This document shows positions 33,514-42,810 of a stretch of 64,000 bases of DNA, piece by piece. Each line of letters starts with the position of its first letter. Position 1 is the first letter of the stretch. Below the pieces are notes generated by a model. It was not told the origin of the DNA. It did not search any database and worked only from the letters and a program-made list of their open reading frames with translations. The translations under genes were made by a program, and so were the position numbers. The stretch is from G963667145 sp963667145 (GTDB taxonomy: Bacteria > Cloacimonadota > Cloacimonadia > G963667145): the NCBI GenBank assembly GCA_963667145.1, contig OY762943.1, forward strand, positions 682,001-746,000. Direction: 5' to 3'.

Positions 33514-35483
33514 AATCAACTTTTTCGCCCAAGGGTGACCAGCCACAAGCCATAAAAGAGCTAACCACAAAATTCACAAATGGCGAACAGTATGCCACTC
33601 TGCTCGGTGTAACTGGCTCTGGCAAGACTTTCACCATGGCTAACGTCATTCAAAATCTCAACAAGCCAACCTTGGTGCTCTGCCACAACAAAACCCTTGC
33701 CGCTCAGCTTTACGGAGAGTTCAAGCAATTTTTCCCCGAGAACGCCGTGGAATATTTTGTTTCCTACTACGACTACTATCAGCCAGAGGCGTACATACCG
33801 GGGCGAGACATTTACATCGAAAAAGACTCCAGCATCAATGAGCGGATAGAGATGCTGAGGCTCCACACCACCATGAGCCTTTTCGAGCGTCGCGACGTCA
33901 TCGTGGTTGCCAGCGTTTCCTGCATCTACGGACTGGGAATGCCAGAAGAGTATTTCAAAGCTGTTGTGGAAATCTCCACAGGGCAATGCATGGAACGAGA
34001 CCAACTCATCACCAAGCTCATAGATTCTCACTACACTCGAAACGACTTTGAGTTCGTGCGAGGTGGCATCAGGGTGAAAGGCGACACCGTGGAGATTTAT
34101 CCCGCCTATCTGGAAAACTCCGTGAGAGTGGAGTTCGACTTTGACCAAATCTCCAAAATCAGTCGCATAAACCCCTTGGACAATCGCATTTTGGAAGAGG
34201 TGAACTCTATCCCCATTTATCCCGCAAACCACTTCATCACTAACTCGGAGCAACAAGAACGTGCCATCAATTCCATACAAGCAGAGCTAAAAAATCGCAT
34301 AGAATATTTTGAAAAACACAACAAAATCTTGGAAGCTCAGCGAGTGGAACAGCGAACGAACTTCGATTTGGAAATGATAAAAGAGATCGGCTATTGCTCG
34401 GGAATAGAAAACTATTCCTATCACCTAACTGGCGGAAAAGCTGGACGAACTCCCGTGTGCCTGCTGGACTATTTCCCCGACGACTTTCTGACCATAATAG
34501 ACGAATCCCACGTGAGTGTCCCTCAGATACGAGCCATGTATGGAGGAGATTTCGCTCGCAAAAAAAATCTCGTTGAACACGGATTTCGATTACCTTGTGC
34601 TTTTGACAATCGTCCGCTGAAATTTGATGAGTTTGAAGAGAAAACAAAGCGAACACTATTCGTCTCCGCTACTCCAGCTGACTACGAACTGGCAAAAACT
34701 GACGGCGAAATCACCGAGCAAGTCGTTCGTCCAACGGGACTTCTCGATCCAAGAATTATCATCAGCCCGATTTCCAACCAAGTCGATGATTTGCTGGAAC
34801 GCTTGAGGCAAACTATCGCCAAAGAAGAAGTCGCACTGGTGGCAACTCTCACCCAAAAAATGAGCGAAGATTTGACCGATTACCTAAAAAAAGCAGGGAT
34901 AAAAGCCGAGTACATGCACAGCAAAACCAAAACCACGGAGCGAACACAAATAATCCGTCGCTTGAGGTTGAAACAGATAGACGTCATCGTCGGCGTGAAC
35001 CTCCTCCGCGAAGGATTGGACATGCCAGAAGTTTCTTTGGTTGCCATACTAGACGCAGACAAAACGGGATTCCTCAGGTCACAAAGAGCTTTAATCCAAA
35101 CAGCGGGAAGAGCCGCACGCAATGTTGGAGGGCAAGTAATTTTCTACGCTGACGAAATAAGTGATGCTATCGCCAAGACTGTGGAAGAAACGGACAGACG
35201 ACGCGAAAAGCAAATCGAATACAACATCAAGCACAACGTCACTCCCAAAACTATCGCCAAGAGTATGCAGGAAATCCTTGATGCCACCAAAGTTGCTCAA
35301 GAAGTTGAAAAAAGCAAATCGCCAACCATCGACGACTATTTGAAAGTCAATTCCTCGGAAACAGCTATAGAAGTTCTGAAAAGAGAGATGCTCTCCGCTG
35401 CCAAATCTTTGGACTTTGAAAAAGCAGCAATCATCAAAGAGAAACTTTTGGATATAGGAGCAGATTTGAGCGAAAATTTTTAA
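33489..35483 (+). CDS. uvrB: Excinuclease ABC subunit B
   Basis: A 664-residue nucleotide-excision-repair helicase. It has Walker A (GVTGSGKT), the damage-probing beta-hairpin with YYDYYQPEAYIP, helicase motifs including DESHVSVPQ and QTAGRAARN, and the C-terminal UVR domain (LDFEKAAIIKEKL) that binds UvrC. The longer frame from 33441 lies inside nrdG; MSNQKFKLKS at 33489 is the normal UvrB start, with only a weak ribosome site, so it probably depends on translational coupling with nrdG. No LexA-type box is evident. uvrA and uvrC are not in the window. Confidence 0.96.
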   Translation: MSNQKFKLKSTFSPKGDQPQAIKELTTKFTNGEQYATLLGVTGSGKTFTMANVIQNLNKPTLVLCHNKTLAAQLYGEFKQFFPENAVEYFVSYYDYYQPEAYIPGRDIYIEKDSSINERIEMLRLHTTMSLFERRDVIVVASVSCIYGLGMPEEYFKAVVEISTGQCMERDQLITKLIDSHYTRNDFEFVRGGIRVKGDTVEIYPAYLENSVRVEFDFDQISKISRINPLDNRILEEVNSIPIYPANHFITNSEQQERAINSIQAELKNRIEYFEKHNKILEAQRVEQRTNFDLEMIKEIGYCSGIENYSYHLTGGKAGRTPVCLLDYFPDDFLTIIDESHVSVPQIRAMYGGDFARKKNLVEHGFRLPCAFDNRPLKFDEFEEKTKRTLFVSATPADYELAKTDGEITEQVVRPTGLLDPRIIISPISNQVDDLLERLRQTIAKEEVALVATLTQKMSEDLTDYLKKAGIKAEYMHSKTKTTERTQIIRRLRLKQIDVIVGVNLLREGLDMPEVSLVAILDADKTGFLRSQRALIQTAGRAARNVGGQVIFYADEISDAIAKTVEETDRRREKQIEYNIKHNVTPKTIAKSMQEILDATKVAQEVEKSKSPTIDDYLKVNSSETAIEVLKREMLSAAKSLDFEKAAIIKEKLLDIGADLSENF

Positions 35484-35520
35484 TCCTTTATTGATACTTA
35501 AATATCATTGTGAATTATTA

Positions 35521-36402
35521 TTACAGACATTCTTTGATACTCATCAATTGATTTCTTATCTTTAATAATTTGCGAGCATCTAAAATCAAAGTTTTTCTTA
35601 GAGAAATGCGTTGATGGTCAAAATTTTTAATATGATATCTACATTTATTTGCCGCTCGTAAAATATCTATCACATTAATTTCATATTTATTTTTTCTAAT
35701 ATGACTAATCACTGGTTTTATAATTTTATCATAAACTATATAAGGGTCTGTCCTGTAATTATCGATTGAAGTTTCATCTACCTGTTGCCATTCAATAATT
35801 CTACTATTCCAAAAAAACATTACGTCTTCTCTTTCTGAATTTTTGAATGGCTCAATACTCGGTACATAACTATCATAAATATTTGTAAAAGCTAAAATAT
35901 CCTCCCCAAACCTTTTTTGAATATCGCAATAAATTTTGTTAAAATCAGTTATATACTCAACCAATTTATTCCTATATAGATTTAAAAAAGTAAAGTTAGC
36001 TTGAAAAACATGATATTTTTCCAACTCTTCAGAACAATTCAAATCAAAAACCTTGTAGATATCAATATTGGGAATAGAATTTATGTTCTCAAAACTAAAC
36101 TTAGAAGTTACTTCCAAGTTTTTATCATTAAAACTTCTTTTTTTTAGCTTATGACCAAACTCCAATAAATAGTTACTTTGCTGTGTAATTCCTTCAGAAA
36201 TTAGTTCAAGCGAAGTTTTAATAAAAACCGATATTTTATGAATTCTCTTTTTTTCTATTTCTTTTTGTTTCCTCCTTTCATAATGAATACCAAATATGAA
36301 AGTTAAAACAGTAGCTATTGCCCCAATAGTTGGACCAATTAAACTAATATAGAGAGAATTAGATTCAGAACAAAACTTACATTGAAGAAAAATCGAATCC
36401 AT
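35521..36402 (-). CDS. Orphan membrane-anchored protein, AT-rich
   Basis: A 293-residue protein with a single membrane helix near residues 18-39 (SLIGPTIGAIATVLTFIF) followed by a charged ERRKQKEIEKKR stretch and a helical cytoplasmic domain of some 240 residues. I do not recognise it. Base use is visibly richer in A and T than in uvrB and the helicase that flank it, and the ribosome site before the ATG at 36402 is poor (a TTG at 36417 is possible). Both suggest an accessory, perhaps acquired, gene. Small helix-plus-helical-domain proteins of this shape occur among defence and stress genes, but nothing here shows that. Confidence 0.6.
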   Translation of the reverse strand: MDSIFLQCKFCSESNSLYISLIGPTIGAIATVLTFIFGIHYERRKQKEIEKKRIHKISVFIKTSLELISEGITQQSNYLLEFGHKLKKRSFNDKNLEVTSKFSFENINSIPNIDIYKVFDLNCSEELEKYHVFQANFTFLNLYRNKLVEYITDFNKIYCDIQKRFGEDILAFTNIYDSYVPSIEPFKNSEREDVMFFWNSRIIEWQQVDETSIDNYRTDPYIVYDKIIKPVISHIRKNKYEINVIDILRAANKCRYHIKNFDHQRISLRKTLILDARKLLKIRNQLMSIKECL

Positions 36403-36469
36403 TTTTAAACTTTTCAATCGTTTTCAAAAATTGTCCACAACAAAATCAGACTCCACCATTCCCTCCATT

Positions 36470-38623
36470 TTACATCTTCTCGACGAACGTCCCTATAATC
36501 TTCTTGAGCTCACCTGAACTAAAAGAGATGGTCAATTTGGCATCTTTCCCAGAACCGTTGACGTCCAAAACAAGACCTTGACCAAACTTCTTATGAAAAA
36601 CCGCATCTTTGTTTTTGAAATAGCTCTCGCCACCAACTTCCACAATTTGCTGAACATTCTTTTGCATTTTGTCTTCGTACTTCTTGCCAAAAACAAAAGA
36701 TTGCTTTTTGATATTGCTCTTGCACAATTTGCTGTCTAGTTCGTCCAAAAATCTGCTCTTAGTGGTTATTTCGGTCTTAAATCCATTGGAAGAAAATTTT
36801 CTCCGCTCACGACAAAAAGTTAGAATCAATTTTTTCTTTGCTCTGGTGATGGCAACGTACAAAAGTCGCCTCTCTTCCTGCAAGCCATATTGCTCCGCCA
36901 TGGATAGCTGATGAGGCAAAATGCCTTCTTCCAAACCAAGCACAAAAACGTTCTCGAACTCCAAACCTTTCGCATTGTGAATGGTCATCAACTGCACACG
37001 ACCCTTTTCGTTTTGGTCATCTTCCACGGACGACTGAAGACTGATGCTCTCCAAAAAATCACTGAGCAAAGGATAAGCCCCATGCATCTTGTGGAAATTC
37101 TCGCAAAAAGATTCCGTCATCAGCAAAAACTCGTTGATGTTCTCGCCCTTGGACATACTGCTATCGGTCTCTTTCCGCTCATAAAAGCTAATCAATCTGG
37201 TGTCGTTGACTATCTCCTCCACCAAAACCAAAGGTGAAAGCACCTCCGAATCAGCTTTCCATTCACGCATCTTGCCTGCCAAATCCAAAATAGCGTTCCA
37301 TGTTACTTCAGAAATATTAGCAGAATCTTCCTTTGTTAAATCCAAAAAAGATTTCTTCTGCTCGTGCAAATAGTCGAACAGCTTCTTGACGCTGACAGAA
37401 CCAATCCCACGAACAGGCACATTGATAATCCTCTGCAAACTGTATAAATCGTGCGGATTGTAGAGGAACCTCAGATACGCCACGATGTCCTTTATCTCCG
37501 CTCTGGCAAAAAATTCCGTTCCACCTCTAACAACGTAAGGAATCCCCTTTTCCAACAACACATTTTCCAAAATTCTGGACTGAGAGTTGATTCTGTACAA
37601 AATAGCCGTATTTTGATAGTCGGAAATCTTCTTTATCTCTTTCACAATAAACTTGGCTTCCATATATTCGTCGCCAAGAGCCCTAACACTGGGCAATTCC
37701 CCAGTAAATCCTTCGCAAGCAAACAGCTCCTTCTCATGCCGTTTCGTGTTGTTTTTTATCAGGCTGTTTGCCAAATCCAAAACCTGCTGAGTTGACCTGT
37801 AATTTTGTTCGAGCTTCACAGTTTTGGGATTAGAAAAATCTTTTTCAAAATTGAAAAGATTGGTGAAATCAGCACCTCTCCACGAATAAATAGATTGGTC
37901 GTCATCCCCCACTACACAGATGTTTTGGTCATTGCCACACAACATCTTCAGCAATTCGTATTGGGCAAAGTTGGTGTCTTGAAACTCATCCACCATCACA
38001 TAGCGGAACTTCTTGCGATACTTCTCCAAAATACTCTTATTCTCTTTCAAGAGCAATACAGTTTTCATCAGCAAATCGTCGAAATCCAAAGAATTGTTAT
38101 CCTCCAAAAAAGTCTGATAACGCTTGTATAAAGAAGCAGTTGCACGAGTGTAGGGAGAATCTTCGTTGTGCTTGTGATAATCGTCAGGACCGATTAACTT
38201 ATTCTTGTGAACCGAAACAGAAGACAGCATCTTCAGGTAAGAAAAGCGTCTCGGGTCGATATTCAAATCTTTCAGAATGCTCTTTACAATGCCCTTTTGG
38301 TCTTTGCTGTCAGTTATGGTAAAGTTGTTTTGAAGACCTATTTTATCTCCGTCCATCCTCAAAATTCTGGCACAAACGGAGTGAAAAGTGCCTACCCAAG
38401 ACCAAGACAACTCGCCATTGTCTTTTTTCAGCCTCTCCTTCAGCTCGGAAGCAGCCTTATTGGTGAAAGTCACTATCAAAACATTTTTGGGATTTACGCC
38501 CGATTTGGCAATCTCGGTTGCTCTGGCGGTAATACATCTTGTTTTGCCACTGCCTGCTCCTGCAATCACCAACATATTACGGTCTAAAGTGTCAACTATC
38601 TCTCTTTGTCTGTCGTTTAGCAT
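36470..38623 (-). CDS. pcrA: UvrD/PcrA-family DNA helicase
   Basis: A 717-residue superfamily 1A 3'-5' helicase used in repair and in clearing RecA filaments and stalled polymerase. In order: Q motif LNDRQREIV, Walker A GAGSGKT, TFTNKAASELKER, DEFQDTN, GDDDQSIYSWRGA, EQNYRSTQQVL, and LMTIHNAKGLEFENVF, then a C-terminal Tudor-like RNAP-binding domain (from about 660, HKKFGQGLVLDVNG). The frame opens with GTG at 38656, but AAGGAAGG within it fits the ATG at 38623 (MLNDRQREIV), the normal N-terminus. Confidence 0.93.
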   Translation of the reverse strand: MLNDRQREIVDTLDRNMLVIAGAGSGKTRCITARATEIAKSGVNPKNVLIVTFTNKAASELKERLKKDNGELSWSWVGTFHSVCARILRMDGDKIGLQNNFTITDSKDQKGIVKSILKDLNIDPRRFSYLKMLSSVSVHKNKLIGPDDYHKHNEDSPYTRATASLYKRYQTFLEDNNSLDFDDLLMKTVLLLKENKSILEKYRKKFRYVMVDEFQDTNFAQYELLKMLCGNDQNICVVGDDDQSIYSWRGADFTNLFNFEKDFSNPKTVKLEQNYRSTQQVLDLANSLIKNNTKRHEKELFACEGFTGELPSVRALGDEYMEAKFIVKEIKKISDYQNTAILYRINSQSRILENVLLEKGIPYVVRGGTEFFARAEIKDIVAYLRFLYNPHDLYSLQRIINVPVRGIGSVSVKKLFDYLHEQKKSFLDLTKEDSANISEVTWNAILDLAGKMREWKADSEVLSPLVLVEEIVNDTRLISFYERKETDSSMSKGENINEFLLMTESFCENFHKMHGAYPLLSDFLESISLQSSVEDDQNEKGRVQLMTIHNAKGLEFENVFVLGLEEGILPHQLSMAEQYGLQEERRLLYVAITRAKKKLILTFCRERRKFSSNGFKTEITTKSRFLDELDSKLCKSNIKKQSFVFGKKYEDKMQKNVQQIVEVGGESYFKNKDAVFHKKFGQGLVLDVNGSGKDAKLTISFSSGELKKIIGTFVEKM

Positions 38624-38657
38624 CAAAAATCGTCCTTCCTTATATGAAATACCCACC

Positions 38658-38687
38658 TAAAAAAACGGAAAGTTGCCAAACTGTCAA
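38658..38687 (-). promoter_or_regulatory. Candidate pcrA promoter
   Basis: Minus-strand TTGACA (38682-38687) is followed 20 bases on by TTTA within a T run (38658-38661), about 20 bases before the ribosome site. A palindrome, CTTTGT-TTAT-ACAAAG (38689-38704), sits immediately upstream of the -35 box and could be a regulator site. Confidence 0.35.
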
Positions 38688-38721
38688 GCTTTGTTTATAC
38701 AAAGATTACAAATGTGTTAAC

Positions 38722-39591
38722 CTAAAAACAATACATCAGCATCGAGAAAAATGTATTTTCAGCAGAATTTTTAGTGAGAGGAGAATTTTTGGCATCATCC
38801 AAAAAATACTCTCTGCGAAAACTAGCCATAAACATCCATTTTTCGTTGAAAATAATATTGGAAGTTAGGGAATAAGAAAAGCTATTTAAACCACCATCAG
38901 CACTATAAAGCGTTTTCCCATCTTTGGAATAGTAGTTATAATAAGCCTCCGCATAATTATCATCCATCATGTTAAGATTCAAGCTACTGCTAAGCAAACA
39001 AACGAACGGCTTTAGCAAAATCGGGAACCCAGGTAGCTCCAAACCCAGTTCCAAAAATTGAGCATCGAGTGAACGACTCTTTATAGCTGGATGGGTGATT
39101 TTGACAGGAAAGTAAGTATATTTAGCTGACAAAAAATAGGCAAACGCACCTAAGCTAAAGTTGACATCGTTAATTACCTCCGCTCTATATCCGTCCGAAT
39201 ACTCCTTATCTTCTACCCCATCTCCAAAAGACAATCCCGAAGAAATTCCAAAAGGCTTATCAGAAAAGGTGTAACTTCCCTCTATGCCCGTTCCTGTGAA
39301 GCCAGCCTCAAAATTGTTATAAGTATAAGAAAGACCAAAAAATGGCAAAATCATATACGACAATCCAAGGAACTTGTTATCCTCAGAATCATCCGAACTA
39401 TATAAGTACAACACTCCAAGTGAAAAATTCCAACCATTTTCGATTTCAGCCTTTTCTTTCCCTTGCACAATCTCTTTCTTCTGCTTGTCCACCACCAAAA
39501 GTGGAGGCTTAATCTCTTGGGAAACCACAGACTCCTTGGCGAACAAGCTAATGCTAACTAACGCAAACAAAACGAAATAAGTTAATTTCAT
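38722..39591 (-). CDS. Exported beta-barrel candidate, unknown function
   Basis: A 289-residue protein with signal peptide (KLTYFVLFALVSISLFA) and a short Lys/Glu-rich linker, then about ten strand-like segments rich in Tyr, Phe and Gly, ending MLMYCF with terminal Phe, as in outer-membrane barrels. It is not clearly related to the three barrels at 13-22 kb. AGGAGA sits seven bases before the ATG at 39591; a longer frame from 39618 lacks a site. It follows the RND terminator, so its expression may rest on read-through. Confidence 0.65.
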   Translation of the reverse strand: MKLTYFVLFALVSISLFAKESVVSQEIKPPLLVVDKQKKEIVQGKEKAEIENGWNFSLGVLYLYSSDDSEDNKFLGLSYMILPFFGLSYTYNNFEAGFTGTGIEGSYTFSDKPFGISSGLSFGDGVEDKEYSDGYRAEVINDVNFSLGAFAYFLSAKYTYFPVKITHPAIKSRSLDAQFLELGLELPGFPILLKPFVCLLSSSLNLNMMDDNYAEAYYNYYSKDGKTLYSADGGLNSFSYSLTSNIIFNEKWMFMASFRREYFLDDAKNSPLTKNSAENTFFSMLMYCF

Positions 39592-39605
39592 TCCAACTCT
39601 CCTAA

Positions 39606-39630
39606 CAAAAAAGGGCATTAAAAAATGCCC
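39606..39630 (-). terminator. Intrinsic terminator of the RND efflux operon
   Basis: GGGCATT (39613-39619) pairs with AATGCCC (39624-39630) and the A run at 39607-39612 gives a U tract on the minus strand, 17 bases past the transporter stop codon. Confidence 0.82.
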
Positions 39631-39647
39631 TTCAATTTATTTAAAAT

Positions 39648-42600
39648 TTAATCCATTCTCCGCAACGCTTCTTCCAAGCTGATATGCTCCTTGAAGCGTG
39701 TCATACCCAATTTGCCAAAAACGGAATCTACTACCGAATACAAACACGGCAACACCAAAAGCGTTAGCAAAGTGGCAAAAGCCAAGCCAAACGCCATAGC
39801 AACAGCGATGGGCTTCCAATCTTCCGTGGCACTGCTCGTGGACAAAATCATCGGCAAAAACCCAGCTATCGTTGTGAATGTGGTGAGGAAAATCGGACGC
39901 AAACGAATCTTGCCCGCCTCAATGAGCGAACTCCAGCGGTCATGTCCCTCTTCCCTGAGTCTATTCACAAAGTCCACCAAAACCAAGGAATCGTTCACAA
40001 CCACTCCCACAAGACCAACCACTCCAATGAAGGTCGGCAAAGAAAACGGCAATCTTGTTATCGCCAAACCGAAAATCACTCCTATGAAAGCGAAAGGCAA
40101 AGCGAGCAAAACTATGAAAGGTTGCACGTAGCTTTTGAATTGCCAAGCCAAGATTGTGTAAATAATGATAATAGCAACTATAACCGCCAAAATCAGCGAA
40201 TGATAAGACTCTTTTTGTTGCTCGGCTTGACCACCATATTCCAAAAGATACCCAGAATATTTGCTGTTAAAATCGGAAAGCAGACCTTTCTCTCCAGTAA
40301 CCTTGCTCCCAGAGAGCATTGTCGTTACCTCCGAAGGCGACCGCTTAATCATCTTACCGTCTTTCTCATACATTCCACAGCTACCTGTGATGGTAACTAC
40401 TCTGTCTCCATTACGGTGAGTAATCTGCCCAATTCCCAAATTGATTTTGAACTCGGCAAGCGACCGCAAAGGCACAAGGTTACCAGAAGAAGAGAGGATT
40501 TTGAAATCTTTCAATTGTTCCAAATCGCCCACTTTATCTTGGTCTAATCGCAATGTGATGTCACATTCTTCAACACCTTGACCTCTATATTTGTCAATCA
40601 TTCTGCCGTTCACTGCAGTCCACACGGCAACTCCAAGGTCTTGCACGGTAAACCCGTATTCAGCCAATTTCTTGTGGTAGGGAACAATCTCCACTTGCTT
40701 TTTGGTGAAATCCAAATTGTCTTTCACATCTTCAATTCCGGGAATACCTTTCAATATACCTTTAATGTTCTCGGAGATGGAAGCCAGTTTATCCAAGTCG
40801 TTCCCTGAAATACGCAAAGAAATATCATCTTCCACTGGAGGACCGTCTCCACCTTCACTGAAATCTATATAAACCACTTCAGGAATTTTTTTCAAATAGC
40901 TCCTGATAGAGGTTTTTATCTCACTCTGGTCAAAAGTGGCTTTGTCTGGGTCAACCAAATCTATGTTAAGCGTTGCATAATATGTTCGCACAGTTGGTCG
41001 GTGATTTTCACTCATCATTCCCACGTAACTGACAACGGAAATAATATCCTCTTTTTGTGGCATCTCTTTGGCTATGTACTTCTCAATCCTACTGCTTATC
41101 TCTTCCGTCTTGTCCAATGCAGTACCTACAGGAGTCTTAAAAGTGAGCGACATAGTTGTGGATGGGCTACTCGGGAAAAATTCAAACTTCACCAAACCTG
41201 CAAACATCATCCCAAAACTGACACAGAGTAAAAGGAAAACTCCGAGGATAGTCAACAAGCGATGTCTCAAAAAGTAAGTAACAAATCTCTGATAAATCTC
41301 CAACATTTTTTTATGAATCTTGTGTGGTTTTTTCACAGTAATTTGCTTGCTGAAATCAGCCAAGTGGCTAGGCAAAATTATCAAACATTCTACCAATGAG
41401 CAAGCCAACGCGATTGACACCACGATAGGGAATACGCTCAAAAACTTACCCATTATCCCCTTCATCAGTAGCATTGGCAAGAATGCAGCGGCAGTGGTGG
41501 CAACGGCGGCCATCACAGGATAGGTCACCTCGTTCGTGCCGGCAATAGCAGCTTCTTCGGGAGTTTTGCCCATCTCCATATGGCGATGCACGTTTTCTAT
41601 CACCACGATAGCGTCATCCACTATCATTCCCAGCACCAAAATAAGAGCAAAAAGCGACAGATTGTTAATGGTGAAATCTATCATAAACATAATGAAAAAA
41701 CACATCAAGAAGGAGAAAGGGATTCCCAAGCTGGCGAACAAAGCGTTCTTTTTACCCAAGAAAAACAGCATCGCAAAGAAAACCAAAACTATTCCTATAG
41801 ACATCGATGTTCCCAATGTATAAATGCTGTCTTTCACGTCTTTGGAATCGTCACTCCTGATACTAATCTTAACGCCCTCATGGTCTTCCTCAAATTTCTT
41901 GGCGACCTCACGCACATCTTTCATCACAGCGATAATGTTGCCAGTAGCTTTCTTATACACTTCAAAAAGTATCGATTTTTCTCCGTCCAGTCTGGTTATC
42001 ACTTCCAAGTCGTCATAACCGTAATACACATGGGCAATATCACCCAATTTGACAGTACGCCCATCAGAGTCTGTGGTGATAATTTGCTCTTTAATCTCGT
42101 TGACCGTGCTATACTCACCCACAGTCCGCACGGCTCTCTCCGAGCTTCCGAAATCTATATCACCACCTGGATAATTCAGATTGCGAGCTGTGATGACTGA
42201 GGCAATAGCATCAAGATTTAGGTTATAAGCAGACAACTTGTCAGGGTCAACATCTATAAAGATTTTGTCTTCCCTATCGCCATATTGTTCCGCTTTGGAA
42301 ACGTGGTTGACTTTTTTCAGCTTCTCCAGAAACTCATCAGCCAACGCATTCGTCGTTTTATCTTTATATGGAGATGACATGGAAATGTCGCAAATCGAGT
42401 TTACCTCACGCATATTGAGCCTGATAATAACAGGGTCGTCAGCACCATTTGGCAGTCCAGTTATCTTATTGAAGGCGACATTCAAATCGTCCCAAGCATC
42501 GTCTGGATCGACATCGGTCTCAAAAGTAACCATGCATATTACCATCCCTGTTTGGATAGTAGTGTTTACATAGTCAACGCCATCCACATCAACAATTTCG

Positions 42601-42806
42601 TCCTCTATCTTATCGGCAACCAACGTCTCCATATCCTCAGGAGACACGCCCGAGTAAGTAACCCAAATAAAGGCTCTTCCAAAATCTACCGCTGGAGCGT
42701 CTTCTTTGGGAATAACGAACATCGCATATATTCCGGCTACAAAAACCAAAATCATCAAGAGATTGATTAGAACCGAATTCTTAACCGAGAATTTAGCTAT
42801 CGACAT
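39648..42806 (-). CDS. RND-family efflux transporter (AcrB/HAE-like)
   Basis: A 1052-residue inner-membrane proton-driven pump, full length, with the usual duplication: TM1 followed by a large periplasmic loop, six helices, TM7 and a second loop. The proton-relay pair is DD in ILVLGMIVDDAIVVIENVHR (TM4), and FIGVVGLVGVVVNDSLVLVDF marks TM10. Which drugs or lipids it moves cannot be told; the loops fit the hydrophobe (HAE/MexF-like) class more than the metal class. The start is at 42806, four bases after the fusion protein stop, with AAGAGG upstream; the longer frame from 42881 lies inside that gene. Confidence 0.93.
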   Translation of the reverse strand: MSIAKFSVKNSVLINLLMILVFVAGIYAMFVIPKEDAPAVDFGRAFIWVTYSGVSPEDMETLVADKIEDEIVDVDGVDYVNTTIQTGMVICMVTFETDVDPDDAWDDLNVAFNKITGLPNGADDPVIIRLNMREVNSICDISMSSPYKDKTTNALADEFLEKLKKVNHVSKAEQYGDREDKIFIDVDPDKLSAYNLNLDAIASVITARNLNYPGGDIDFGSSERAVRTVGEYSTVNEIKEQIITTDSDGRTVKLGDIAHVYYGYDDLEVITRLDGEKSILFEVYKKATGNIIAVMKDVREVAKKFEEDHEGVKISIRSDDSKDVKDSIYTLGTSMSIGIVLVFFAMLFFLGKKNALFASLGIPFSFLMCFFIMFMIDFTINNLSLFALILVLGMIVDDAIVVIENVHRHMEMGKTPEEAAIAGTNEVTYPVMAAVATTAAAFLPMLLMKGIMGKFLSVFPIVVSIALACSLVECLIILPSHLADFSKQITVKKPHKIHKKMLEIYQRFVTYFLRHRLLTILGVFLLLCVSFGMMFAGLVKFEFFPSSPSTTMSLTFKTPVGTALDKTEEISSRIEKYIAKEMPQKEDIISVVSYVGMMSENHRPTVRTYYATLNIDLVDPDKATFDQSEIKTSIRSYLKKIPEVVYIDFSEGGDGPPVEDDISLRISGNDLDKLASISENIKGILKGIPGIEDVKDNLDFTKKQVEIVPYHKKLAEYGFTVQDLGVAVWTAVNGRMIDKYRGQGVEECDITLRLDQDKVGDLEQLKDFKILSSSGNLVPLRSLAEFKINLGIGQITHRNGDRVVTITGSCGMYEKDGKMIKRSPSEVTTMLSGSKVTGEKGLLSDFNSKYSGYLLEYGGQAEQQKESYHSLILAVIVAIIIIYTILAWQFKSYVQPFIVLLALPFAFIGVIFGLAITRLPFSLPTFIGVVGLVGVVVNDSLVLVDFVNRLREEGHDRWSSLIEAGKIRLRPIFLTTFTTIAGFLPMILSTSSATEDWKPIAVAMAFGLAFATLLTLLVLPCLYSVVDSVFGKLGMTRFKEHISLEEALRRMD

Positions 42807-42810
42807 ATTA

